From the NCBI GenBank assembly GCA_965208605.1, contig OZ242345.1, positions 1,116,001-1,180,000 of the forward strand: a stretch of 64,000 nt of DNA, given 5' to 3'. Below are positions 49,210 to 58,069 of this stretch, piece after piece (within the stretch, counting starts at the first letter, position 1; each line of letters starts with the position of its first letter). The DNA is from UBA9659 sp965208605 (GTDB lineage Bacteria > Pseudomonadota > Gammaproteobacteria > Pseudomonadales > Azotimanducaceae). The notes below the pieces were generated by a model that worked only from the letters and a program-made list of their open reading frames with translations, was not told where the DNA came from and did no database searches. The position numbers were made by a program, and so were the translations under genes.

Positions 49210-49903
49210 TAGAGCACAAAGGGTCTCTAAGCAAGCGTAGCAGTGACGCTAGGCGCAACAACCAACCATCATGGATGACAGCAGGAGACATGGTGACAGT
49301 CTACTCCAACCCCGCTTCTCGGCAGGGAAGCATGTGAGCGATTTCGCTGCCCGCAGATACTCATATCATCTGCTAGCCATACCCTAGGGACCTATGCCAA
49401 TGGGCAACACCAAGGTTGAGGCTACCATGCCTTATCCATCTAATGCATTAAGTTAATAACTTATTGATATTATTATAGAGATTGCCTTGATGTGTGCCGT
49501 CATTCTCGGGCTTGCCCCGGAAATCCAGTCCGCCATTCTCGGGCTTGCCCTCTGACGGGTTGGAGGACAAGAGTAAATCGGAAAACAATACTCTTTTTTA
49601 CTGGATTCCCGGGCAAGCTCGAGAATCCAGAGGAACGAAGTCAACCGCCTTGGGGCATTTACGCATCAACGGGGGAGCCTGGGTATATCGGGGAGGGTGA
49701 CGGCAAGAGCACAAGAGCACAAGCTCTGGATTCCCCCCGAAGCCAGTCGTACCGCCTTCGGCAGTACGACTGGTTTCGGCGAGAATGACGGCGTGGGGGG
49801 GGGGCTTAAGCCGTCGCAGTGCCTTCGGCAGTACGACTGGTTTCGACGAGAACGACGGCGCGGGGCGCAGTAGGCCGCCAGAAGGTGCAGGGACGCCCCG
49901 CCG
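49210..49903. repeat. Intergenic REP-like cluster upstream of the giant gene
   Basis: There is no gene here. REP-like elements lie at about 49497-49560, 49600-49640, 49729-49800 and 49805-49875, and one runs into the 3' end of the ATPase gene (about 49898-49930). The pairs GCCGTCATTCTCGGGCTTGC / GGAATCCAG and CCTTCGGCAGTACGACTGG repeat. A second homopolymer, 10 G, lies at 49795-49804. The promoter of the giant gene must lie in the first 150 bp or so; no clear -35/-10 pair is visible. Confidence 0.75.
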
Positions 49904-51073
49904 TCATTCTCGGGCTTGCCCGTTTAGCTCAGGGTCGCGTTGATTGTTCAAAACATGAGTCATCAGGCTGGGAATACCCGGCTCGTATAAAAGCGTACCC
50001 GGTGGACGCCAGACAAAATCCATGCTTATCAATGCCTGTAATACACTTGTTGCGTGTTGGTCGTCTGCCTTGTCGGCGGGTAGCAGCTCTTTGATTAACA
50101 AAATGAGGTCGTCCTCTATGAATTTTTGTGTGTCCTGAAACGCATCTGCTATTACATGTGCTGCCGGTAACAATCCTTTCTGGGACAGTTTTGTACGACG
50201 CTCGGCATAAAGGTCTTGTCTGAAACTGTCGATAGCAGGTGCCACAATCTCAACCTGCTCGGCAGTCAATCTATTTGAGTTTGTCTTCTTTGCTTCATCC
50301 CAAAGCGCTTTGCCCCATCGTTGTATGAAGTAGGGGTATTGCTGACTATCCTGCACAACTTTTTGCAGTGCATCAGGGGCTATTGTTATGCCGTCTTCTT
50401 GGAGCGGCTTTTCTATAGCATCCGCAGTGGCTTCTTCGCCTAGTCGGCCAATACCGAGCATCGTAGAACGTTCACTGAAGCTGGCGTTCACCGAGTTAAG
50501 GAAAGCCCGAAGGCCGGGAGTACCCGCGAGGACCAGCAAAAAAGGTGCTTCTCCCCGGACAACTTGGCTCAGGTTTAACAAACCACGGCATAAATCCGGG
50601 TCCATCGTATGGGCTTCATCTACCAGAAAGACCAACGGCTGCTTGTTGCACTTTTTTATCAATGCGCTTTCCAACACTTGATTGGACGTACCTCTTGCTT
50701 CCCAAGTGGCGGCTAGAGCGATAACTGAAGCTCTCACTTTATTAGGCAGCCGACGCCTTATCCAATTATCAGGCAGCAGTTGATGCCACATATCCGCCGG
50801 AGATGTTAATTTTCCGGGAGTTACTCGACTTGTGCGTATAGCATTATCTTTCGAGTCGCCCTTGTTGACTTCCTCTTTGATCCAACCTAGCAGTGCTGTT
50901 TTGCCCATGCCCCTTGGCCCATACATGAGTATGTTGGCCGAAGGCGATCTGCCATTGTTCAGCCTTGCCAGGTCTTCTTTGATAATCGCCTGTTCTTTTT
51001 CTCGACCCGCTAGATATGGTGGGGGTTGCCCATCGCCGGGATTAAATGGATTTGAACCTTCATTCAATATCAT
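49904..51073 (-). CDS. AAA/STAND-like ATPase of unknown role
   Basis: This 389-residue protein has a P-loop ATPase domain. Walker A is GPRGMGKT (residues 52-59) after an LAGREKEQ segment, and Walker B is VFLVDEAH (148-155). A sensor-like LLVLAGTPGLRAFL is at about 180-193. The C-terminal third is helical and ends in a winged-helix-like segment (VWRPPGTLLYEPGIPSLM). It resembles stand-alone ORC/STAND-type ATPases; the substrate is unknown and no partner gene adjoins it. The start ATG has GAGG upstream. Oddity: the last six codons (NGQARE) and the stop lie inside a REP-like element (GGGCAAGCCCGAGAATGACGG), so the natural C-terminus was altered by the repeat. It lies between REP clusters on both sides. 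Confidence 0.8.
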   Translation of the reverse strand: MILNEGSNPFNPGDGQPPPYLAGREKEQAIIKEDLARLNNGRSPSANILMYGPRGMGKTALLGWIKEEVNKGDSKDNAIRTSRVTPGKLTSPADMWHQLLPDNWIRRRLPNKVRASVIALAATWEARGTSNQVLESALIKKCNKQPLVFLVDEAHTMDPDLCRGLLNLSQVVRGEAPFLLVLAGTPGLRAFLNSVNASFSERSTMLGIGRLGEEATADAIEKPLQEDGITIAPDALQKVVQDSQQYPYFIQRWGKALWDEAKKTNSNRLTAEQVEIVAPAIDSFRQDLYAERRTKLSQKGLLPAAHVIADAFQDTQKFIEDDLILLIKELLPADKADDQHATSVLQALISMDFVWRPPGTLLYEPGIPSLMTHVLNNQRDPELNGQARE

Positions 51074-51348
51074 GCTTAGTGCCCTCGTTGTTCGTCAATT
51101 ATTATGCCTAATTCCTGAAAGAAGGGTAGCACCTATCATTACCAACACAACAACAAGATGGTTCGTCGCTCCCCGTCACTCTCGGGCTGGAGGACAGGGG
51201 TAAAGTCGCTCCCCGTCATTCCCGCCGAACACAGAAGAACGAGCGGTATTGCTTTCATTTTTCTGGATTCTCGTCCCCCCGTCATCACAGCCGATGGCTG
51301 TGATGACGGGGGACAAGAATGGCGGCGAGGATGACGGTAGCGCGGGGA
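51074..51348. repeat. REP-like region downstream of pnp
   Basis: There is no gene. REP-like pieces (CCGTCATTCCCGCCGAA, GAACGAGCGGTATTGC, TTCTGGATTC) and a long perfect hairpin separate pnp from the ATPase gene. The promoter for the ATPase gene should be in the first 100 bp or so; I see none I trust. Confidence 0.65.
51276..51312. terminator. 17-bp perfect inverted repeat downstream of pnp
   Basis: CCCCCGTCATCACAGCC (51276-51292) pairs base for base with 51296-51312 around a GAT loop. It sits 37 bp past the pnp stop and could stabilise or end the operon transcript. It lacks a T tract on either strand, so a rho-independent terminator is not assured; it may be a REP-derived 3' stabilising hairpin. 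Confidence 0.5.
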
Positions 51349-53445
51349 TTACTCGTCGTCGAGCAGTTCCTTCATGGATAGTTTGATACGCCCCCGGTCA
51401 ACATCCAGGACGAGGACTTTCACTTCCTGCCCGACTTCCAGATAGTCGGTCACCTTCTCAACCCGCTCCTTGGCAATCTGGGAAACGTGCACCAGACCGT
51501 CCTTACCCGGCATGATGTTCACAAAGGCACCAAAGTCTGCAATCTTGACGACCTTGCCGGTATACACCTGCCCCGCTTCGGCTTCGGCGGTGATCGCTTC
51601 TATCTGCGCCACTGCCGCATCACGCGAGGTAACATCTTCACCAAAAATCGTAATGGTGCCGTCATCGTCAATATCAATGGAGGCGCCGGTTGCCTCGGTC
51701 ATAGCACGGATGGTTGCTCCACCCTTACCAATCACATCGCGGATTTTTTCAGCATCAATCTTGAGCGTGATCATGGAAGGCGCATTCGGCGACACCTCTT
51801 CGCGAGATTGATTGATGACCTTGTTCATTTCCCCAAGGATATGCAGACGCGCGTCCTTTGCCTGGGCGAGCGCCGTCTCCATTATCTGCTCGGTAATCCC
51901 CTGAATCTTGATGTCCATTTGCAAGGCGGTAACACCTGCCGAGGTGCCAGCCACCTTAAAATCCATATCGCCAAGGTGGTCTTCATCGCCAAGAATGTCC
52001 GTCAAGACAGCAAATTCTTCACCTTCAAGCACCAGCCCCATGGCCACCCCAGCAACGGGGGCTTTAAGTGGCACCCCGGCATCCATCAATGCCAGGCTCG
52101 CGCCACAAACAGACGCCATAGAAGACGAGCCGTTAGATTCGGTAATTTCCGATACTACTCTGGTGGTGTAGGGCCAGGCATCAGCCTTCGGCAAGACGGC
52201 TGTAATGCCACGCCGCGCCAGGCGTCCGTGGCCTATTTCCCGGCGTTTAGGACCACCAGAAAATCCAGTTTCCCCCACGCTGTAATGCGGGAAGTTATAA
52301 TGCAACAAAAAGTTATCTCTATAAGTACCTTGCAGAGCATCAATAATCGCGGCATCACGCATGGAACCCAGAGTGGTTGATACCAGAGCTTGAGTTTCCC
52401 CCCGGGTAAAGAGTGCCGAACCATGTGCCTTTGCCAGGACGCCCACTTCCACATCAATCTGCCTGACGGTCCGAGTATCACGACCGTCAATTCTCGGCTT
52501 GCCCGCAATGATTGCTCGGCGCACTGTTTGCTTTTCCAGCTTGCCAAATTGAGTGGCAACATCGTCCGCAGAAACATCATCACTAGTGCATTCTTCTATC
52601 GCTTGGCTACGCAGTTCACTCAGCTGCGCTTGCCGTGCTGTCTTCTCGGTGATTCGGTAGGCGGCACCCACCCCCTCAGCAAACTGGCTACTCAACTGCT
52701 CTGCCAGTGGGGTATTTTCCGCCTCGGGCTGCCAGGCCCAGGGTTCACGCCCTGCTTCCTGCTGTAATGCGTTGATCGCGGCGATCACTGTCTGCATCTC
52801 TTGATGCGCAAACAAGACCGCACCGAGCATCTGATCTTCCGACAGCTCGTTGGCTTGAGATTCCACCATCAGCACCGCTGCCTCGGTGCCGGCGACGACC
52901 ATGTCCAGATCTGAATCCGCCAGTGCCTCGTATGAGGGATTCAACAAATAACCCGCCGCGGTGAAGCCCACCCTGGCGGCACCTATGGGACCCGCAAAGG
53001 GGATGCCAGACAAGGTCAGGGCTGCCGATACCCCAATCATCGCCGGAATATCCGGGTCAATGTTCTTATTCGCAGAAATCACCTGGCAGGTGATTTGCAC
53101 TTCATTCATGAAGCCCTTAGGAAAGAGCGGCCGAATGGGACGGTCAATGAGTCTGGCGGTGAGCGTTTCCTTCTCGGAAGGACGCCCTTCGCGGCGAAAA
53201 AAGCCGCCGGGGATCTTCCCCGCGGCATAGGTTTTTTCTTCATAGTTGACTGTCAAGGGTAAAAAGTCCTGGCCTGGCTTGGCCTCCTTACGACCCACAA
53301 CGGCAACCAGCACCGTGGTGTCCGCCATGGTCACCATCACTGAGGCGTTTGCTTGCCTTGCTACCTTTCCTGTTTCCAGAATGACTTCTTGATTTCCGTA
53401 ATTAAATTTCTTACCTACATATTGCACATTCTTCTCCATTTTCAT
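51349..53445 (-). CDS. pnp: Polyribonucleotide nucleotidyltransferase (PNPase)
   Basis: This is a phosphorolytic 3'-5' exoribonuclease and degradosome component. The protein has 698 residues (E. coli 711). Two RNase PH domains flank a helical linker. The second has the catalytic region LTDILGDEDHLGDMDFKVAGT. A KH domain follows (DVIGKGGATIRAMTEATGA), then an S1 domain (YTGKVVKIADFGAFVNIMPG...KLSMKELL). The start ATG at 53445 is followed by a second ATG 6 bp on; either could be used. It is the last gene of the metY-nusA-type cluster, as in E. coli. The 76-bp rpsO-pnp spacer has a repeated CGCGAGCC motif, but I could not identify the RNase III hairpin known from E. coli. Confidence 0.97.
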   Translation of the reverse strand: MKMEKNVQYVGKKFNYGNQEVILETGKVARQANASVMVTMADTTVLVAVVGRKEAKPGQDFLPLTVNYEEKTYAAGKIPGGFFRREGRPSEKETLTARLIDRPIRPLFPKGFMNEVQITCQVISANKNIDPDIPAMIGVSAALTLSGIPFAGPIGAARVGFTAAGYLLNPSYEALADSDLDMVVAGTEAAVLMVESQANELSEDQMLGAVLFAHQEMQTVIAAINALQQEAGREPWAWQPEAENTPLAEQLSSQFAEGVGAAYRITEKTARQAQLSELRSQAIEECTSDDVSADDVATQFGKLEKQTVRRAIIAGKPRIDGRDTRTVRQIDVEVGVLAKAHGSALFTRGETQALVSTTLGSMRDAAIIDALQGTYRDNFLLHYNFPHYSVGETGFSGGPKRREIGHGRLARRGITAVLPKADAWPYTTRVVSEITESNGSSSMASVCGASLALMDAGVPLKAPVAGVAMGLVLEGEEFAVLTDILGDEDHLGDMDFKVAGTSAGVTALQMDIKIQGITEQIMETALAQAKDARLHILGEMNKVINQSREEVSPNAPSMITLKIDAEKIRDVIGKGGATIRAMTEATGASIDIDDDGTITIFGEDVTSRDAAVAQIEAITAEAEAGQVYTGKVVKIADFGAFVNIMPGKDGLVHVSQIAKERVEKVTDYLEVGQEVKVLVLDVDRGRIKLSMKELLDDE

Positions 53446-53521
53446 TTTCTTATATTAATTTTCAGGAAGCGCCGCGAGCCAATGTCAAAGGTCGCGAGCC
53501 CGTATAAAAGGTCAGGCCCCA

Positions 53522-53791
53522 CTATCGACGCAAGCCCAACTTCTTGATGACTGCCGTGTAGCGGTCCGGGTTCTTGTTGCGCAAATAGTCCAGTAGCCGG
53601 CGCCGTTGGCTGACCATGCGTAGCAGACCAACTCGTGAATGGTGGTCCTGCTTGTGCTCATCAAAGTGCGTTTGCAACCCTTCTATATTGGCAGTCAGCA
53701 ACGCTATCTGCACTTCGGGGGAGCCTGTGTCTTGTTCGGATGCACCGAACTCCTGCACGATTTTTGTTTTGCTTTCCACTGATAAAGCCAT
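53522..53791 (-). CDS. rpsO: 30S ribosomal protein S15
   Basis: This is a primary 16S rRNA-binding protein of the 30S platform. The 89-residue full-length protein includes the conserved GSPEVQIALLTANIEGLQTHF and HHSRVGLLRMVSQRRRLLDYL segments. The ATG has GGAGAGAT upstream. It lies between truB and pnp, the usual gammaproteobacterial order, where S15 normally represses its own translation. No anomalies. Confidence 0.97.
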   Translation of the reverse strand: MALSVESKTKIVQEFGASEQDTGSPEVQIALLTANIEGLQTHFDEHKQDHHSRVGLLRMVSQRRRLLDYLRNKNPDRYTAVIKKLGLRR

Positions 53792-53815
53792 TTCTATCTC
53801 TCCAGTTAATCTCTT

Positions 53816-54781
53816 TTAGTGCACCATAACCAATCTTCGTGGTGCAATTCTGCCATCGTCCAACACTGCCCCGATACCCAGGAAGGCCGCCTCATGAGGT
53901 GCGGTATCTGCTCCCTGACTAGTTGCCAAGAAGAGACCCACTAGACCGTCGGTCGGCACATTCGCCACTAACACGGGCTGCCCTTGACGAATGTAGGTCG
54001 CCGCCAGTGGAGTCAAGGCCACCCGTGGCAAGCCCTGAATTGCCGCACTGATGGGCAACAGATGCCGGTCAATGTCAGCCCAATCCTGGTCAGTACTATC
54101 CTGGTCGACGACAAGGCTTTTTAATGTTTCCACTCTCACCGTTGCCTCGGCAGAAAAATGCCCGGCACCCAGGCGGCGAAGTGCTTTGACATGCGCACCA
54201 CAACCCAGGTCCATACCTATATCGTCCGCCAGGGTCCGGATGTAGGTGCCTTTGCTACATCGTATATCCAATATCAGTTCCTCAGGGGTCTGCTCCACCA
54301 GGGTCAACTGGTGAATACATACCGGCCTTGCCTTCCGTTCAACTTCAATGCCTTGCCGCGCCAGCTTATAAAGCGGCTTGCCTTTGAACTTCAAGGCAGA
54401 GTACATGGGGGGCACCTGACTAATCTCGCCACGATAAGCCGATAGTATCTTTTCTAACCCAGACGCTGATATTGCGGGCACCTCAGCCTGTGCTAGCGGT
54501 TTCCCCTCTGAGTCGCCGGTGTCCGTTCTGACGCCCAGCCTCAGCACCGCTAGATAGTGCTTATTCGCGTTCAGCAGGAATTGGGAAAACTTCGTCGCTT
54601 CACCAAAAAAAATAGGTAAAACACCGGTGGCGAGCGGGTCCAAGGAGCCAGTGTGCCCTGCCTTCTTGGCACCGTAGAGTCGCTTGACCTCTTGCAGGGC
54701 GGCATTAGAAGTCATCCCTTTAGATTTGTCCAGTAACAATATCCCATCAACTGAACGTCCCCCGGATTTACGTCCTGGCAC
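53816..54781 (-). CDS. truB: tRNA pseudouridine(55) synthase
   Basis: TruB converts U55 of the tRNA T-loop to pseudouridine. The protein has 321 residues. The catalytic aspartate is D48 in GHTGSLDPLATG, and CSKGTYIRTLADDIG is the second conserved motif. The start is GTG and shares one base with the rbfA stop (TAGTG), indicating coupling. A small STDQDW-type duplication (DQDSTDQDW) and a C-terminal PUA-like region are present. Nothing essential is missing. Confidence 0.96.
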   Translation of the reverse strand: MPGRKSGGRSVDGILLLDKSKGMTSNAALQEVKRLYGAKKAGHTGSLDPLATGVLPIFFGEATKFSQFLLNANKHYLAVLRLGVRTDTGDSEGKPLAQAEVPAISASGLEKILSAYRGEISQVPPMYSALKFKGKPLYKLARQGIEVERKARPVCIHQLTLVEQTPEELILDIRCSKGTYIRTLADDIGMDLGCGAHVKALRRLGAGHFSAEATVRVETLKSLVVDQDSTDQDWADIDRHLLPISAAIQGLPRVALTPLAATYIRQGQPVLVANVPTDGLVGLFLATSQGADTAPHEAAFLGIGAVLDDGRIAPRRLVMVH

Positions 54782-55197
54782 TAGTTTTCCTCTAAGCTAT
54801 CGTCTTCATCCAGAGCATCAACAGAAACGCCAGCAGCCCTTCGACGGCGATCCTGGGCTATTGCCTGGTCAATGGTCTGACTCAGTTTGATGCCGGTGTT
54901 CATGGTGTTGTCGTAATGAAATCTCAATTTGGGCGTGCTGCGGATATTCAAAGTTTTTGCCAGCCGGGTGCGCAGGAAGCCCGCGGACTGATTTAATACC
55001 TCTTCCACTGCGGCGGTATCTTTAACCGGGAGCACGGTGAAATACACATCGGAAACGGCAAGATCCCGACTCACGGTGGCATCACTAATAGTCACCAAGC
55101 CCACTCGGGGATCATCGACTTCCTGTTGCACCAAGAGGGCAAGCTCCCGTTGAATGAGGTCGGCAACTCGGTGGGCTCGATTAAATTCTTTAGGCAC
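54781..55197 (-). CDS. rbfA: 30S ribosome-binding factor A
   Basis: RbfA is a 30S maturation factor acting near the 5' end of 16S rRNA. I place the start at GTG 55197, giving 138 residues beginning VPKEFNRAHRVADLIQREL. GGAGAAGA lies 7 bp upstream and this matches the family N-terminus. A longer frame to 55308 would overlap infB and adds non-family sequence. The core has DPRVGLVTISDATVSRDLAVSDVYFTV and the KH-like RSTPKLRFHYDNT. The tail is acidic (DALDEDDSLEEN). It follows infB by 70 bp. Confidence 0.94.
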   Translation of the reverse strand: MPKEFNRAHRVADLIQRELALLVQQEVDDPRVGLVTISDATVSRDLAVSDVYFTVLPVKDTAAVEEVLNQSAGFLRTRLAKTLNIRSTPKLRFHYDNTMNTGIKLSQTIDQAIAQDRRRRAAGVSVDALDEDDSLEEN

Positions 55198-55267
55198 TTC
55201 TCTTCTCCATCCATCTGCTGCATAAGTGAATGCATGCTGAAATGCACACTGCAAGGGCAAGGCGGAT

Positions 55268-58069
55268 TTATTCAGCATGTATTTCTCTAGCCACTTCCCG
55301 GGTATCAAAGACTTCTATCAAATCTTTGACCTTCACATCATTGTAATTTTTGACGCCGATACCACACTCAACGCCACTTGCTATGGTGTCCACTTCATCC
55401 TTGAAACGTCTCAAGGATTCTAACTCGCCTTCATAGATGACTATATTGTCCCTCAGGATGCGTATTTTCTTCTGCCTTGACACCGAACCCTCGGTCACCA
55501 GGCACCCGGCAATCAAGCCCATCTTCCTGGATTGGAACACATCGCGTACTTCGGCAATGCCGATGATTTCCTCCCGTATCTCAGGCGTTAACATGCCAGA
55601 CAGGGCTACCTTGACATCGTCCAGCAGGTCATAAATGACCTTGTAGTATCTCAGATCAAGATTCTCGGCCTCAATGATCCGCTTGGCGGCATTGTCCGCC
55701 CGGACATTAAAACCGAAGATGACCGCGCCAGTCGTTACCGCATAGATGGCATCGGATTCAGTGATCCCACCTAGACCGGGGATGACTACATTGACTTGAA
55801 CTTCGTCGTTACCCAACTCAGCCAATGCCGTGCTTATCGCCTCTAAGGAACCCCGAGCATCTGCCTTCAAGACTATGTTCAGCTTGCGGGTTTCCTCAGC
55901 ACCAAAACTATCCAACAACCGGTCCAGCGAACTGCTGGCAGTCATGCGGGATTCCTTCGCCCGGGTGCGGCGCGCCCCCGCGGCTTCTCGCGCCCGGCGC
56001 TCATCTTTGGTCACCAGAAAACTATCACCCGACTCGGGTGTGTCGTTCAGACCCAGTAGCAGCACGGGGGTCGCCGGACCTGCCGATTTCACCTTCGTGC
56101 CGTGTTCATCACTGAGTGCCCTTGCCCGGCCAAATTGCTGCCCGGCAATAACGATGTCGCCTTGGTTGAGCCGGCCCTTCTGGACCAACAGAGTAACAAC
56201 AGGTCCTTTGGCTTTATCCAGCGAGGATTCAATGACCACACCTTGCGCGGGACCCTGCTCCGCCGCGCTGAGTTCCAAGAGTTCCGCTTGCAATAGCACT
56301 GCTTCTAGCAGTTCCTCTACCCCGGCACCCGTGGTGGCAGAGACTTGAATAAATTGGGTATCGCCGCCCCAGTCATCGGGGATAAGTTCGCACGCGGCGA
56401 GTTCATTCTTGACCTTTTCTGGATCCACATCTTCCTTATCCATCTTGTTCAGTGCTACCACGACCGGCACTCCCGCGCTTTTGGCATGCTGGATGGCTTC
56501 CTCTGTTTGCGGCATGACACCATCATCCGCCGCCACGACGAGGATCACTATGTCCGTAACCTCCGCACCGCGTGCACGCATAGCAGTAAATGCCGCATGC
56601 CCAGGCGTATCTATGAAACACACCTCACCATGCGCCGTGGTGACCCTATAGGCACCAATATGCTGGGTAATGCCGCCGGATTCACCGGTGGCCACCTGGG
56701 ACTCCCGAATATAGTCAAGCAGGGAAGTTTTACCGTGATCAACATGCCCCATGACCGTTACCACCGGTGCTCGTGGGGTGGCTTGTACTTCATAGACCAG
56801 GTCGTCTTCTAGCTGCTTCTCGGCACTGTTGCTCGCGAGTAACTTCACCTTATGACCAAATTCCTCCACCACCAGGACGGCCACATCCTGGTCAATGGAA
56901 TCGCTACCGGTCTTTTCTACACCAATCTTCGCCAACATCTTGATGACATCGGTTGCCTTGACGGACATCTTTCGGGAAAGTTGCTGTATCCTAATCTGCT
57001 GACCTAGTTCCACTTCCCGGGTGATCTCTTCAGTCGGCGTGGTGAATCTGTGCCGGGTCATGGGTTTAGCAACGCGTTTTGTGCGGGGAGAACTCAGCCC
57101 CAGGGTGACGGCTTCATCTTCCTTCTTACCTTTGGCTGCCTTCCCTTTTGTAGTCTTACTTTTTGCGGTCTTGCCTTTGGTGACCTTGCCTTTTGCGGTC
57201 TTGCCTTTTGTAGTCTTCTCTTTTGTAGTCTTCTCTTTTGTGGCCTTACCTTTGGTGACCTTCTCATCAGCGCCCTGTTCATCAACATTCAGTTCATCAG
57301 CGATGGCAGCCAAGGATTCCTCAGTAGCATCAACATCCGTCTCTTCCAACAGGTGTTCAGTGATGAGCTCTTCTACCCGGTGTTTGCGATTGCCATGCTT
57401 TAATTTCTTTTGTTGCCGCTCTTCATCGTCAAAATCGTGCCGGTCCCGCCGGTCCTTGCGTTTGGTGATTTCCCCCCCTTCCTCAGCACTCTGGGGGGTG
57501 CCAGTCTTGGCGGCGGCCTTATCGGCTTCGGCTTTGGCTATAACCCCCGCCTTAGCTTTGGCTTCCGCTGCTTCTTTACGCTTTTGCTCTGCTACTTCCC
57601 GCTCTTGACGGGCTTGTCTTTCTGCTAGTCGGTTGGTAGCGGCGGCCTGACGTTTATGTTCTACATCAAGCTCGGGGTCCAGCGCGGCGGGTAATGGACT
57701 TAGGGCATCTGCTGCCTGCTCCCCCTCTAGTGCGCCCTGCTTAAGAGTTGCGCCCTGCTTAAGAGTTGTGCCCTGCTTAGCATAGGTGCGCCGCTTGCGC
57801 ACTTCTACATTGACGGTACGCCCGCGACCCGCCTTGCTACTACTCTTGATGGTGCTGTGTACCCGTCTCTTTAAGGTGATTTCCTTACGTGGACTAGCTG
57901 CTTCGCCGTGATTCTTTTGCAAATGCGCTAAGAGTTGCTGTCTTTCCTCTTCCCCTATGTTGTCCTCGGAGAATTGTTGAGGCAGTTTGGCTTCCGCTAT
58001 TTGAAGCAATAAGCGCTCCACGGGCACATCTATCGTCTCTGCTAGTTGGCCTACTGTTTGTTCAGTCAT
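55268..58069 (-). CDS. infB: Translation initiation factor IF-2
   Basis: IF-2 is the GTPase that places initiator fMet-tRNA (also encoded here) on the 30S subunit and drives subunit joining. The 933-residue protein starts at ATG 58069 with AAGGTAG upstream and overlaps nusA by 8 bp. It has an IF2_N domain, a long charged linker, and a G domain with GHVDHGKT (441-448), DTPGH and NKMDKED. Domains II to IV follow, ending GVKNYNDVKVKDLIEVF. Oddities are in the linker: TLKQGA repeats near residues 98-113, and a KGKTxK/KEKTTK repeat at about 269-315 made of 12-15-bp units (57130-57275). The GTPase half is ordinary. Confidence 0.97.
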   Translation of the reverse strand: MTEQTVGQLAETIDVPVERLLLQIAEAKLPQQFSEDNIGEEERQQLLAHLQKNHGEAASPRKEITLKRRVHSTIKSSSKAGRGRTVNVEVRKRRTYAKQGTTLKQGATLKQGALEGEQAADALSPLPAALDPELDVEHKRQAAATNRLAERQARQEREVAEQKRKEAAEAKAKAGVIAKAEADKAAAKTGTPQSAEEGGEITKRKDRRDRHDFDDEERQQKKLKHGNRKHRVEELITEHLLEETDVDATEESLAAIADELNVDEQGADEKVTKGKATKEKTTKEKTTKGKTAKGKVTKGKTAKSKTTKGKAAKGKKEDEAVTLGLSSPRTKRVAKPMTRHRFTTPTEEITREVELGQQIRIQQLSRKMSVKATDVIKMLAKIGVEKTGSDSIDQDVAVLVVEEFGHKVKLLASNSAEKQLEDDLVYEVQATPRAPVVTVMGHVDHGKTSLLDYIRESQVATGESGGITQHIGAYRVTTAHGEVCFIDTPGHAAFTAMRARGAEVTDIVILVVAADDGVMPQTEEAIQHAKSAGVPVVVALNKMDKEDVDPEKVKNELAACELIPDDWGGDTQFIQVSATTGAGVEELLEAVLLQAELLELSAAEQGPAQGVVIESSLDKAKGPVVTLLVQKGRLNQGDIVIAGQQFGRARALSDEHGTKVKSAGPATPVLLLGLNDTPESGDSFLVTKDERRAREAAGARRTRAKESRMTASSSLDRLLDSFGAEETRKLNIVLKADARGSLEAISTALAELGNDEVQVNVVIPGLGGITESDAIYAVTTGAVIFGFNVRADNAAKRIIEAENLDLRYYKVIYDLLDDVKVALSGMLTPEIREEIIGIAEVRDVFQSRKMGLIAGCLVTEGSVSRQKKIRILRDNIVIYEGELESLRRFKDEVDTIASGVECGIGVKNYNDVKVKDLIEVFDTREVAREIHAE

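Noticed and set aside
49492..49788. Frames of 60-98 codons upstream of the giant gene
   Set aside because: They are REP-like sequence read in different frames; the same peptides (FSGLPRKS, LARESR) recur wherever the element occurs.
55198..55308. 37-codon N-terminal extension of rbfA
   Set aside because: It overlaps infB and adds non-family residues; GTG 55197 has GGAG and matches the RbfA start.
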